A stretch of DNA of 24,491 nt from an uncultured Clostridium sp. (GTDB lineage: Bacteria; Bacillota; Clostridia; Lachnospirales; Lachnospiraceae): contig CAKSBP010000044.1 in NCBI GenBank assembly GCA_934438135.1, forward strand, positions 1 to 24,491. Reading direction: 5' to 3'. A program made the translations under genes and the position numbers. Under the pieces are notes generated by a model. The model was not told where the DNA came from. It did no database searches and saw only the letters and a list, made by a program, of their open reading frames with translations. This document shows, piece by piece, positions 6,278 to 15,068 of this stretch; position 1 is the first letter of the stretch; every line of letters begins with the position of its first letter.

Positions 6278-7627
6278 TTATGATTTTTTTTGTGGTTTTA
6301 GTTTATTTTTTCTCACCTTTAGCTTCTTCCTCTTAAACCTCCACACAAATACCATCCCCCTAAACGTCCAGTCAATAAACATGGCAATCCAAACCCCAAG
6401 TGCCTTCAATCCTACATACTTACCCAAGATAAAGCCAAAGCAGATTCGGAATGTCCACATGGAAAAGATAGATATCACCATAGTAAACCGCACATCATTC
6501 GAAGCACGCAGTGCATGTGGTATCACGAAAGATGGAACCCAGATTAAGCAGCATGCCAGACAGTGTGCCAGAATAATCCGCTGTGCCACTGCATTTACTT
6601 CCGGCGACAAATTGTATAGATGAATTAACGGTGTGCTTAGCAGAGCCATTACAAGATTCAATGCAATCATAGCAATATACGAAATCTTCATCAGCTTTTT
6701 CGTATTCTCATATGCCTGTCTGCTGTCTCCGGCACCAATGCACTGGCCTACCACTGTAATCAAGGCAAGTCCCATTGCATTTCCTGGAATAATGCCAAAA
6801 TTCGTAATTCCATTTGCTACTGCATTGGCAGACGTCTCAATTCTGCCAAAACTGGATACCAGACTGGCAAGCACCAGCTTTCCTATCTGAAACATGCTGT
6901 TTTCCAGACCAGTAGGAATGCCGATATATAAAATTTTCTGAATCATAGAAAGATGAATGCCAAACCGGAAATACCGGTCAATATGAAACGGCAGCTTCTG
7001 ATTCCGCAACAGCATCGTAATAAGTACTGCACCCGTTACACGGGACAGCATCGTAGAAATTCCTACTCCTCTGGCCCCACTATGAAATCCAAAAATAAAA
7101 ACTGCATTACCGATTACATTCTGTACATTCATCAAAATGGAAATCCACATACAGATTTTTGAATTTCCCATAGAGCGAAACAGTGCAGCACTTCCATTAT
7201 AAATCGCAAGGAATGGAAAGGATAACGCAATAAAATAAAAATACTGCTCTGCATTTCTTCGAATGTCTGCATCAATCGTTCCATAAATGACCTGAATAAC
7301 CTGTTTATAAAATACAATACAGAATGCTGCAATCAACGTAGAAATTACAGTCACACAAAGTATCAGCTGATTAGCTGCCATACCTGCATTTTCTTTTTCT
7401 TTCTTTCCTAAGTACTGTGCTGAAACAACCGCTCCACCAGTTGCCAGTGCACTAAACAGACAGATCACCAGATTTCCGATGGAATCAATCAGCGATACAC
7501 CTGAAACAGCCGCCTCTCCTGCCTGTGCTACCATTACCATATCCGCCATGCCAACTGTAAATGCCAGTATCTGCTCAATAATAATCGGAATAATCAGTTT
7601 TCTTAATTTTTCTTTTGTAAATAACAT
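6278..7627 (-). CDS. MATE family efflux transporter
   Basis: 449 aa with about twelve hydrophobic segments in two pseudo-symmetric halves, the usual size for MATE (NorM/DinF-like) transporters. Family features include the N-terminal PIIIEQILAFTVGMADMVMV segment and ALATGGAVVSAQYLGKK (about 60-76). These antiporters export cationic drugs or metabolites using Na+ or H+; the substrate cannot be told from sequence. The C-terminus is a basic tail (RFKRKKLKVRKNKLKPQKKS). The gene has its own strong promoter at 7664-7692 and sits between the amidase and rplU, where related genomes often have rplU directly after the RNase E/G gene. No linked regulator gene is present. Confidence 0.93.
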   Translation of the reverse strand: MLFTKEKLRKLIIPIIIEQILAFTVGMADMVMVAQAGEAAVSGVSLIDSIGNLVICLFSALATGGAVVSAQYLGKKEKENAGMAANQLILCVTVISTLIAAFCIVFYKQVIQVIYGTIDADIRRNAEQYFYFIALSFPFLAIYNGSAALFRSMGNSKICMWISILMNVQNVIGNAVFIFGFHSGARGVGISTMLSRVTGAVLITMLLRNQKLPFHIDRYFRFGIHLSMIQKILYIGIPTGLENSMFQIGKLVLASLVSSFGRIETSANAVANGITNFGIIPGNAMGLALITVVGQCIGAGDSRQAYENTKKLMKISYIAMIALNLVMALLSTPLIHLYNLSPEVNAVAQRIILAHCLACCLIWVPSFVIPHALRASNDVRFTMVISIFSMWTFRICFGFILGKYVGLKALGVWIAMFIDWTFRGMVFVWRFKRKKLKVRKNKLKPQKKS

Positions 7628-7663
7628 AATCTCCCTCTCTTCCTATCATATATTGTTAGGCCC

Positions 7664-7692
7664 AATATAATCCTATTGTGATTGTCTGTCAA
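7664..7692 (-). promoter_or_regulatory. MATE transporter promoter
   Basis: Minus strand TTGACA (7692-7687), 17-bp spacer, TATATT (7669-7664): near consensus. CAATA(n6)TATTG overlaps the -10 and could be a repressor site, but it is short. Confidence 0.8.
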
Positions 7693-7764
7693 GAGAAAAT
7701 ATGAAAGTACTTACATTGTAAGAAAATATAGATATAGCGGAGTATACTATCGATAATGAAGCAT

Positions 7765-7806
7765 AAAAAAGGAGAGAACAACCTTTCCTCCATTCTCTCC
7801 TTTTTT
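7765..7806. terminator. Terminator after the amidase gene
   Basis: GGAGAGAA (7771-7778) pairs with TTCTCTCC (7793-7800) across a 14-nt loop, with an A-run on one side and a T-run on the other. On the minus strand it lies 9 nt after the amidase stop; it would also work on the plus strand. Confidence 0.88.
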
Positions 7807-7815
7807 CCTGCCGAT

Positions 7816-9975
7816 TTATTTCTCAGCAATATAAGGAACGCCTAGATAATTACAAAATCCTTTTGCGACTTCCTCTCCGGTTTCTTTCCAGTAGCTTTCC
7901 TTTGCCATCATATTTTTTACTTCATTCCAGTTGGTCATGAAAGCACATTCCAATAAAATGCTGCCTTTCGTTCCCATTGCCTGAGTATTGCACATAGCAA
8001 ACGTATGCTGACTATTTACACCTCTGTTTATCTGCTTGGTTCCGTTAATAACCTGTTTTAAGACTGCAGCTGCCAGAGATTTGGACTGTCCCGCTTTGGA
8101 AGCATTACTATGGGAAAATACTTCAATTCCCTGTCCACTGTTAAAGCTTGTTCCATTTCCTGCTGCATTAAAATGAATACTAATGGAATAATCACTTTTC
8201 GATGCTTTGATATTTGCCTGTCTGGATGTGAGAGAAATATCAGTGGAACCAAATGCACTCCGGTATACCATAAAACCACATCGTTCCAGAGCTGCTGCTG
8301 CATATTTAGCAACTCCCACATTTGCAGTATGTTCCCGAATCTGTGTTCCTTTTGCTGCGTCGATAATGCCATCTCCATTAAAATCTAAAGAAGCTAACAG
8401 CTTTGGCGTTCTCTTTCCAGCCGTATATGCACCATGCCCAGCGTCTACCGCAATTTTAATGCCGTTTTTCACCGTCGTCTGCTGTTTACTCAATACAATA
8501 ACTACTTTTCCATTTTCAATTTCGACCTCATATCCAATGCTGCTTGATTTACGGGCAATCGTAAGAACGGTCGTACCATCACTTCCGTCTGTTATAGATA
8601 CACTGGTTAACAGATATGGATATTGTAATTCTTCTGATTTTGCTCCGATTGGATTTTTGGTATTCGTAAATGTGACGGTTATTGTGCTTCCAGATTCCTC
8701 CACTGCTGCAAAATCTTTTGTAAAACTTCCCGTTATCGTAACTAAATCTTTATCGCTTTTCCGCTGTGCTATAATTTTTGAAATCTTTGCAAAAACAGTT
8801 TCTTCTGGTGTCTCCTCCTCTTGGTCATTACCTGGTTCAATTACACTAGAATCAATATCACTGCCATCTTCCGCATCTTCACTTCCCGTTGCTGTTTCAT
8901 TGGAATCCGGCTGCGGAGATACTGTTGGTGAAGGAGACGGAGAGACTACTACATTATCTTCTGTATTTCCTGATGCTTCCCAGGTAAAATACGTGCTGTC
9001 TTTTCTTTTTAAAATACATGTTTTTGTGCTTGTATTGCTGTTGTAGCTAAAACCAAGCTGCTTTGCCACAAATGCAATCGGCACCATGACATAGTCTTTA
9101 TTGGTTTTACCGTTCGTGGTTAATTCTGGTGAAGCCGGCATATTAGCTGTCTTTCCATTTATCGTTGCCGTTGTTTCATCTAACTTCATTTGAAGCGTAT
9201 TTCCGTTATAGGAAATCGTAACCGATTTTTGGGATGGTTTATAGCTGTACTTAGCTCCAATCACAGAATTTCCAAATGCCTTTGCCTGTACATAAAACAT
9301 CTCATTCATTACCACACATGGCATGGTACTCACACTTACATCCGCTCCATCAAAGGTAAGTTTTGCCTGAGTTCTGGTATATTTTCTCCAAGTTCCGTCA
9401 TACTTAATATAGAACGGAGTAGTCAGCTTAATCGTCGCATAGTTTGTAGAAGTCTTTGTGGACGAATACGTATAGCCAAGGGCAGATGCCACTGTCCTTG
9501 CCGGTACTAACACTTTTGATTTATTCGCTTTGATGTATTTGACCATTACCGGCGGATGTGCCAGTGTCATTTTCTTTCCATTAATATAGGCCGTTTTACT
9601 ATTTAAAGTCATTTTAATAGTTACGTTCCATTTTTTTATAGTAATATTTCCATTGGAATAAGTATAGGATGTTCCAAGTGCGTCCCGAAAAACATCTGCC
9701 GCCGATACCATATAAACAGATTCTTTCTTTTTGTTAACCATGGATAATCCAGGCGTCCCCTTCATATTTACGCTTTTTCCATCCAACGTCACACCTAACT
9801 GCGTCCGCTTAAAGTTTACTGTTTTTCTAAAATAACGTACCTGTATAGAACTGGATGCATAGACCGGAAGACTTTCCGTTATTACAGGTGTTACCATTGC
9901 CAAAATTACCAAAAGGCATATAAGACGGGTCCACAAAAAAGCAGACCTCTTTTTCATATTTAATTTTCTCATCAT
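7816..9975 (-). CDS. Secreted N-acetylmuramoyl-L-alanine amidase with stalk and AMIN-like domains
   Basis: 719 aa. It hydrolyses the bond between MurNAc and the stem peptide L-Ala. A basic N-terminus plus hydrophobic stretch (about 12-36) forms a signal peptide, with probable cleavage near VYA-SS. Two copper-amine-oxidase-N-like stalk domains follow (about 55-185 and 200-325). Next are a Ser/Pro/Asp/Glu linker (343-392), an AMIN-like region (about 394-500) and an Amidase_3 domain (506-716). Zinc ligands and catalytic residues are His514 (DAGHG), Glu548 (REHTA), His601 (SIHFNA) and Glu676 (LLECAF), all present. The insert DFNGDGIID (531-539) resembles a calcium-binding dockerin-like loop. The RBS before the ATG-ATG pair is weak. 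No promoter is visible upstream, so it is probably read from the ybaK operon. Confidence 0.93.
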   Translation of the reverse strand: MMRKLNMKKRSAFLWTRLICLLVILAMVTPVITESLPVYASSSIQVRYFRKTVNFKRTQLGVTLDGKSVNMKGTPGLSMVNKKKESVYMVSAADVFRDALGTSYTYSNGNITIKKWNVTIKMTLNSKTAYINGKKMTLAHPPVMVKYIKANKSKVLVPARTVASALGYTYSSTKTSTNYATIKLTTPFYIKYDGTWRKYTRTQAKLTFDGADVSVSTMPCVVMNEMFYVQAKAFGNSVIGAKYSYKPSQKSVTISYNGNTLQMKLDETTATINGKTANMPASPELTTNGKTNKDYVMVPIAFVAKQLGFSYNSNTSTKTCILKRKDSTYFTWEASGNTEDNVVVSPSPSPTVSPQPDSNETATGSEDAEDGSDIDSSVIEPGNDQEEETPEETVFAKISKIIAQRKSDKDLVTITGSFTKDFAAVEESGSTITVTFTNTKNPIGAKSEELQYPYLLTSVSITDGSDGTTVLTIARKSSSIGYEVEIENGKVVIVLSKQQTTVKNGIKIAVDAGHGAYTAGKRTPKLLASLDFNGDGIIDAAKGTQIREHTANVGVAKYAAAALERCGFMVYRSAFGSTDISLTSRQANIKASKSDYSISIHFNAAGNGTSFNSGQGIEVFSHSNASKAGQSKSLAAAVLKQVINGTKQINRGVNSQHTFAMCNTQAMGTKGSILLECAFMTNWNEVKNMMAKESYWKETGEEVAKGFCNYLGVPYIAEK

Positions 9976-10045
9976 TGCTTACTTCTTTCTCTTTTCCTGT
10001 TTTACAGGCATTTCGTGCATTTATGCACTTATCCTCATTTTCCTG

Positions 10046-10516
10046 TTACTCTGCTACGTCTACCAGTTCGGCATCGACGTAACTTATTAATTCCTGTGGG
10101 CTTAAAATCATCTGAAGACCACGTACCCCTGCACTGACACTAATTTCTTCAAATTTCACAGCACTATGTTCAATATAGGTTGGAAATTTCTTTTTCATTC
10201 CAACTGGAGAACAGCCTCCGCGAATATACCCTGTTATCTTTTGTAAATCTTTTACTGGAAGCAGTTCTATCTTTTTATCTCCAATAACATGAGCCGCTTT
10301 CTTCAAATTAATTTCCTTATTAACCGGAAGGCAGAACACACAGAAACCTTTGCGCTCTCCCTTAAGCACAATAGTTTTAAAACACATTTCCAACGGAATG
10401 CCAGATTCCTCGGCAATATGGGTTCCACATAAATTGTTCTCATCCACTTCATACTCCACCGTGCGATAAGAAATTTTCGCCTTATCAAGCAACCTCATTG
10501 CATTTGTTTTATTCAT
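10046..10516 (-). CDS. ybaK: YbaK/EbsC-type Cys-tRNA(Pro) deacylase
   Basis: 156 aa. YbaK-family trans-editing enzymes hydrolyse Cys-tRNA(Pro) made by prolyl-tRNA synthetase. The conserved Lys (K47 in CFKTIVLKG) and the C-terminal GYIRGGCSPVGMKKK segment are visible. I chose ATG 10516 over the tandem upstream GTG/ATG because AAGGAG lies 8 nt before it and the N-terminus MNKTNAMRLL is typical. The start overlaps the RNase E/G stop by 8 nt, indicating translational coupling. Editing specificity (Cys versus Ala) cannot be settled by motif alone. Confidence 0.92.
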   Translation of the reverse strand: MNKTNAMRLLDKAKISYRTVEYEVDENNLCGTHIAEESGIPLEMCFKTIVLKGERKGFCVFCLPVNKEINLKKAAHVIGDKKIELLPVKDLQKITGYIRGGCSPVGMKKKFPTYIEHSAVKFEEISVSAGVRGLQMILSPQELISYVDAELVDVAE

Positions 10517-11738
10517 CCTCATCACTCCTTAGATTTATCTGTTCCCATAATGGTTTCCGTACTTTTTTTCTTGTCACTTCCACCAGATTCAGACGCGTCA
10601 TATCAATCAAAGCAGTTTTTACCGGGTCTTTTGAAAGAAGGTTTCCAAACTCCTCCATCAGTCTATCCCGCTTTTCTTGTTCTTTCATGTCAATAAAGTC
10701 AATCAAGATAATACCAGACATATTTCGAAGCCGAATTTGTCTTGCAATCTCCACGGATGCTTCCATATTAATTTTATAAAACGTCTCCTGCTCATTCTTT
10801 CTGCCTTTGACTGCCTTTCCTGTGTTAATGTCAATCACAGTCAGAGCTTCTGTTGGTTCAATCACCAGATAGCCGCCGGATTTCAGCCAGACATTTTTCT
10901 TGAATGCTTTCTCGATTTTTGATGTAATGCTGTAAATATTTTTCAGGGAAATCATTTCATCTTGATAGAAGCGCAGTTTCACAAGATCCTCCTGTTGAAA
11001 CTGTGAGAGATACTCTTTCATCTCTTCGTAAATCTCTTTATCATCCGTTACAATTTCATCAAGATTTGACTGATTGTTATCCCGGATGTCGCATAGATAG
11101 TTGGGAAGTCCTTTTTCTACCAGTGAAAATCTGGTAAAATGAATCGCGTACCGGGAAATTCTCTCGTATTTCTGTAAGAGAATCTGGATTTCATGTTCAA
11201 TGACATCCGCTTCCACATTTCTGCTGTTCGTTCGGACAACCAGTCCAAACGTTTCATTTGCATACTTACCGGCAATATCCCGGAGCCGCTTTCGTTCTTC
11301 TTCTTCTTTGATTTTGGCAGAAATGCCTATTTTTCGGTCACCATGGGTCAGCACGACATATTTACCCGTAATATTAATATTAGTCGTAACCGTTGGGGCT
11401 TTTGTCTTAACGCTTTCTCTCTCTACTTGAACCAGTAGCTCATCGCCAATGACTATGTTGTCTTTTCGCACTCCATTTGCAAAAATAGGGTGCTGTTTTT
11501 TTGCCAGAGGCAGGTAACACATTCTGCCTCCCGCAATTTCGATAAATGCTGCATTAATATTTTTTACAATATTCTTTACTTTTCCTACATAAACACTGCC
11601 AAGCCGGGCATTCTGAGAATCGGACGGCTCAGCATTTATCTGTACCAGTTCTTTTTTATAAAGGAGAAGGGAAAGGGTAAACTCTTCTCCCTTCATCTTA
11701 TCTTTTAAAATAAGCAGCTGATTTTTTTTCTCGTCCAT
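10509..11738 (-). CDS. rng: Ribonuclease E/G family endoribonuclease
   Basis: 409 aa. An S1 RNA-binding domain (about 43-122, GSVYVGKVKNI...) is followed by the 5'-sensor/RNase H-like core. Catalytic metal-binding aspartates are visible as Asp303 (VIDINTGK) and Asp347 (ILIDFIDM). The TRLNLVEVTRKK block is present at 381-392. RNase E/G cleaves single-stranded AU-rich RNA and matures rRNA. The protein stops soon after KPLWEQ and lacks the CPxCxG zinc-link and small C-terminal domain of E. coli RNase E/G. ATG 11738 has GGAGGG just upstream; the ORF opens at 11771 without an RBS. It overlaps ybaK by 8 nt. Confidence 0.93.
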   Translation of the reverse strand: MDEKKNQLLILKDKMKGEEFTLSLLLYKKELVQINAEPSDSQNARLGSVYVGKVKNIVKNINAAFIEIAGGRMCYLPLAKKQHPIFANGVRKDNIVIGDELLVQVERESVKTKAPTVTTNINITGKYVVLTHGDRKIGISAKIKEEEERKRLRDIAGKYANETFGLVVRTNSRNVEADVIEHEIQILLQKYERISRYAIHFTRFSLVEKGLPNYLCDIRDNNQSNLDEIVTDDKEIYEEMKEYLSQFQQEDLVKLRFYQDEMISLKNIYSITSKIEKAFKKNVWLKSGGYLVIEPTEALTVIDINTGKAVKGRKNEQETFYKINMEASVEIARQIRLRNMSGIILIDFIDMKEQEKRDRLMEEFGNLLSKDPVKTALIDMTRLNLVEVTRKKVRKPLWEQINLRSDEDE

Positions 11739-11803
11739 GTATCCCTCCATTCCTGCACATTTTCTGTGCACACAAGGTAAAAAAACTTATCCCTGTCCTT
11801 CTG

Positions 11804-12568
11804 CTATCGTTTTAATTCTCCTAATGATACATAGCCGGCTTCTTTGTTTCCTTCTTCCACATCCGCAAGCAGGTCAAAACGATGATACTGGTAGGAAAAT
11901 GGTACCATCTCTTCTCCTGCATAATTTAAAAATGCTTCCATTACCAAATCCGGTTTAATATTTGTTACACTTCCTGTTGCAATTCGTAAATAAACAGCCT
12001 GTCCGCTCTTAAATTCCTGAATAACAGATTTGGAATAATCTCTGCCAGTCTCTTTCATAAATGTTTCTTTGTCGAAAGAACAGATATAAAGAAATGGTTT
12101 AATATCAATGACAGCAGTACTTTTTTTCGTTTTCTTTTCAATCATGATGCTATCCTGTGTCAAAAACTGGTCAAATTTCTGTTTAAAATCTGTCATTGTC
12201 TTGTAACCATCTTTTAATACGATTTCATAATCTGCTGCACTTACAATGGACATGGCATTTCTGGCATCATCTTCCAGCAGAAGGAAATCCACAATTTCAA
12301 TTTCTCCATTCATCTGAGCATTGATTCGTTCCATCATGGCTTCTTTAGAATCTGCTGTATTTAACTCTACATCCAGATATTCTCCATCACTGGTCAGTCC
12401 CACACCAAGAGGCTGGGCAAATGACATCAGCTGGTGACGGTTAAATCCCTGAGAATAGGCAATATCAATTTCTGCACGTCGCATTGCTTTCTGGAAGAAA
12501 CGCATCACATCCAGGTGTCCGATGAATTTCATACTTCCCGTTTTTGTAAATTTAATTCTTGCCTTCAT
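11804..12568 (-). CDS. TIGR03936 / DUF2344 radical SAM-linked protein
   Basis: 254 aa, starting MKARIKFTKTGSMKFIGHLD. This N-terminus with RFFQKAMRRAEIDIAYSQGFNRHQ is characteristic of the TIGR03936 family, which is almost always found next to or fused with a TIGR03960 radical SAM protein. The exact function is unknown; the pair sits beside RNase E/G and ribosomal protein genes, suggesting RNA or translation work (inference). I chose ATG 12568 because AGGAGG lies 9 nt upstream. It overlaps the end of the radical SAM gene by 17 nt, so the two are translationally coupled. Confidence 0.9.
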   Translation of the reverse strand: MKARIKFTKTGSMKFIGHLDVMRFFQKAMRRAEIDIAYSQGFNRHQLMSFAQPLGVGLTSDGEYLDVELNTADSKEAMMERINAQMNGEIEIVDFLLLEDDARNAMSIVSAADYEIVLKDGYKTMTDFKQKFDQFLTQDSIMIEKKTKKSTAVIDIKPFLYICSFDKETFMKETGRDYSKSVIQEFKSGQAVYLRIATGSVTNIKPDLVMEAFLNYAGEEMVPFSYQYHRFDLLADVEEGNKEAGYVSLGELKR

Positions 12569-14417
12569 AGCAGACACCTCCTCCAAATTTCATAGCTCCA
12601 CATCCGGAACACTTCTGACGACAGTTCGGAGTTACTTTTTCTCCAATCGCAGTCTGATACTCTCTCCATAAAAACTCTTTTGTTACACCAGCATCGATGA
12701 AGTCCCAAGGGAATAATTCTTCCTTATCACGTTCTCTTGCAGTGTAGAATAAAGGATCCATATCATTTTCCTTAAATGTTTCCATCCAAGCATCATATTT
12801 GAAATACTCAGACCAGGAATCAAACATAGCACCTTTTTTATATACATCATAAAGGATTTTTCCGACTTTACGGTCACCTCTTGCCAGTACACCTTCCAAA
12901 AGAGTCAGTTCTGCTTCATGCCAGTTATACTTAATGCTTCGGTAGTTAATCTGTTCTTTCATTTTACCATTTAAGAAACGCTGTTTTTCCAGGAACTCTT
13001 CACTGGTATTCATACGAACCCACTGGAATGGTGTAAATGGCTTTGGTACAAAGAAGGAAGTACTGGATACAATACTTACTCTTCCTTTTCTCTGTTCCTT
13101 TGGAATGGTATAGTATTCTTTCGCAATTTCATTCGAAAGCTTTGCAATTCCTTCGATATCTTCTTCGGTTTCTGTTGGAAGTCCTAACATAAAGTAAAGT
13201 TTTACACGATTCCATCCGCCGTTGAATGCGTCCATGGCACCTTTTAAAATTACTTCTTCTGTCAAACCTTTATTAATAACATCACGAAGTCTCTGAGAAC
13301 CTGCTTCTGGTGCAAATGTAAGGCTGCTTTTCTTTACATCCTGTACTTTACTCATAACATCTAATGCAAATGCGTCGATTCGAAGAGATGGAAGGGAAAT
13401 ATTTACCCCTTTGGAACCAAATTCGTCAATCAAATAATATACCAGTTCCTGAAGTCTGCTGTAATCGCTGGAGCTTAAAGAGCTTAAAGAAATTTCATCC
13501 TGTCCGGTACTGATAAGCATCTGGTGGGCACGTTCCTTTAAAAAATCAATATCACGTTCACGAATTGGACGGTATACCATACCAGCCTGACAGAAACGGC
13601 ATCCTCGAATGCATCCTCTCTGAATTTCCAGCACAACACGATCCTGAGTTACTTTGATATAAGGAACCAATGGTTTTTCAATATAATAGGTATTGCTTAA
13701 ATTCATTTCTACCTGTTTCTTTACCTTAGCAGGAACCTGGTCATTGATTGGTTTAAATTCTGCAAGAGTACCGTCTTCGTTGTATGTTACTTCATATAAA
13801 GATGGTACATAGATTCCTTCAATAGAAGAAGCTTTTAATAAAAATTCTTCTCTGGAACCGCCTGCTTTCTTCACCTCTTTATAAAGATCCAGAAGTTCAA
13901 AATAAACCGTTTCCCCTTCTCCAATATAAAACAAATCAAAAAAGTCAGCAATCGGCTCTGGATTATATGCACATGGACCGCCACCGATTACAAGCGGATG
14001 TTCCCATGTTCTATCCTTCGCATAAAGAGGAATTTTAGATAAATCAAGAATTTGTAAAATGTTTGTATAACACATTTCATATTGAAGAGTAATACCTAAG
14101 AAATCAAAATCTGTGATTGGATCCTGGGATTCCAGTGCAAACAAGGGAATATCCTGTTCTCTCATGATCTTGTCCAAATCCACCCATGGAGAATATACTC
14201 GTTCACAGTATACATCTTCACGCTGATTAAACATATCATATAAAATTGCAATTCCCTGATGTGACATACCGATTTCATAAACATCTGGAAAACACATACA
14301 AAATCTCACATCGACTTTATCTTTATCTTTTATCACCATGTTATATTCGTTTCCGATATATCTAGCGGGTTTCTCAACTGTGAGCAGTATTTCATCACTC
14401 AACGCTAATTTTCTCAT
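12552..14417 (-). CDS. TIGR03960 B12-binding-like radical SAM protein
   Basis: 621 aa. An N-terminal cobalamin-binding-like domain (about 35-180, FPDVYEIGMSHQG, GGGPCAYNPEP) precedes a radical SAM domain. Its 4Fe-4S motif is CIRGCRFC, with Cys269, Cys273 and Cys276. The C-terminus carries a further cluster, Cys599, Cys603, Cys606 and Cys616, that could bind a second Fe-S or zinc centre. The substrate is not known for this family. The gene is first in a run with TIGR03936, RNase E/G and YbaK. A promoter with an extended -10 is at 14555-14583, and a palindrome lies in the 5' untranslated region. The start ATG 14417 has a modest AGGAG RBS. Confidence 0.93.
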   Translation of the reverse strand: MRKLALSDEILLTVEKPARYIGNEYNMVIKDKDKVDVRFCMCFPDVYEIGMSHQGIAILYDMFNQREDVYCERVYSPWVDLDKIMREQDIPLFALESQDPITDFDFLGITLQYEMCYTNILQILDLSKIPLYAKDRTWEHPLVIGGGPCAYNPEPIADFFDLFYIGEGETVYFELLDLYKEVKKAGGSREEFLLKASSIEGIYVPSLYEVTYNEDGTLAEFKPINDQVPAKVKKQVEMNLSNTYYIEKPLVPYIKVTQDRVVLEIQRGCIRGCRFCQAGMVYRPIRERDIDFLKERAHQMLISTGQDEISLSSLSSSDYSRLQELVYYLIDEFGSKGVNISLPSLRIDAFALDVMSKVQDVKKSSLTFAPEAGSQRLRDVINKGLTEEVILKGAMDAFNGGWNRVKLYFMLGLPTETEEDIEGIAKLSNEIAKEYYTIPKEQRKGRVSIVSSTSFFVPKPFTPFQWVRMNTSEEFLEKQRFLNGKMKEQINYRSIKYNWHEAELTLLEGVLARGDRKVGKILYDVYKKGAMFDSWSEYFKYDAWMETFKENDMDPLFYTARERDKEELFPWDFIDAGVTKEFLWREYQTAIGEKVTPNCRQKCSGCGAMKFGGGVCYEGKN

Positions 14418-14524
14418 GCTGTTCTCCTATTCTAAACTAATTGCAGTTCTTACCTGCAGTGCTTCACTACACTATAAGAAAGGGTTATTCTAAGATCGCT
14501 CTTAAAATCCCCCTTTTCTACCAG

Positions 14525-14543
14525 TCACCTGATATACAGGTGA
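14525..14543. promoter_or_regulatory. Palindrome at the transcript start of the radical SAM operon
   Basis: TCACCTG-ATATA-CAGGTGA is a perfect 7-bp inverted repeat. It lies about +5 to +23 from the inferred start site, with no T-run, so it is an operator or 5' mRNA hairpin rather than a terminator. Confidence 0.5.
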
Positions 14544-14554
14544 AACCTCTTGCC

Positions 14555-14583
14555 ATTATAGCAGACTTTTATCTTCCAGTCTA
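14555..14583 (-). promoter_or_regulatory. Promoter of the radical SAM / RNase E-G operon
   Basis: Minus strand TAGACT (14583-14578), 17-bp spacer ending in TGC, TATAAT (14560-14555). It has a perfect -10 with extended TGn and a 4-of-6 -35. The -10 overlaps the stop codon of the upstream hypothetical gene. Confidence 0.7.
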
Positions 14584-14924
14584 TGAAAAACAGGAAGAAT
14601 TTTTTCTTCCAATAAGAGAGCTGCCTGTTTTTGCAGATTTTCAAAATCCTTCTGAGACTCCAACAGATTCTGAACTGTATTTTTATTATACTGCTGATAT
14701 GACAGATTATACTGTTTTACCGAAAATCCAGCCAGAAACAAAGCACCTGCTATAAACAGCCTCACCAATATTCCTCTCCCTATTGGAACCGATTGGTCTG
14801 TTACATTCCTCTTCTCTTCCACATTCCCTCTGGAACCTGGACTTTCAATCTGCCGGACGCAGTTTGCTCTTGCGTTCCGTATCATTTCCTCTCTTGACAT
14901 GGAATTTGAACTTAAATCACTCAC
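14556..14924 (-). CDS. Hypothetical single-pass membrane protein
   Basis: 122 aa, family not recognised. The N-terminal 50 residues are polar and probably cytoplasmic, with many Asn, Arg and Glu. A membrane segment lies at about 51-69 (GILVRLFIAGALFLAGFSV). The remainder (75-120) is rich in Gln, Glu and Leu with coiled-coil character. GTG 14924 is chosen as start because GGAGG is five bases upstream; opening at TTG 14936 would overlap that site. It is divergent from the zinc-ribbon gene and directly upstream of the radical SAM gene, whose promoter overlaps its end. No terminator separates it from that operon, so it may be co-transcribed. Confidence 0.7.
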   Translation of the reverse strand: MSDLSSNSMSREEMIRNARANCVRQIESPGSRGNVEEKRNVTDQSVPIGRGILVRLFIAGALFLAGFSVKQYNLSYQQYNKNTVQNLLESQKDFENLQKQAALLLEEKILPVFHRLEDKSLL

Positions 14925-15007
14925 GTTATCCTCCAAACCGCTTTTATTTAATTATATCTTGTTTCACCTTGGTTATTCCAAATTTTACAATGATTTATTC
15001 AGATTAC

Positions 15008-15036
15008 TTGAAATCAAAGACCTGTTATGTTACGAT
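15008..15036 (+). promoter_or_regulatory. Promoter of the zinc-ribbon membrane protein gene
   Basis: Plus strand TTGAAA (15008-15013), 17-bp spacer ending TGT, TACGAT (15031-15036), an extended -10 promoter 33 nt before the start codon. The RBS is GAGGAGG. Confidence 0.65.
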
Positions 15037-15068
15037 ACAACTAATCTAAACTAAGAGGAGGTCTTTTT

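Noticed and set aside
8207..9046. 279-codon plus-strand frame opposite the amidase gene
   Set aside because: Antisense shadow of a gene with complete domains and catalytic residues; no RBS or family features.
10005..10035. GTGCATAAATGCAC palindrome between ybaK and the amidase gene as a terminator
   Set aside because: No T-run follows on the minus strand, and the amidase has no visible promoter, so read-through is more likely.
14441..14755. 104-codon plus-strand frame opposite the hypothetical membrane protein
   Set aside because: The minus-strand frame has a GTG with ideal GGAGG spacing and a clear membrane helix; the plus frame runs through the operon promoter and has no RBS.
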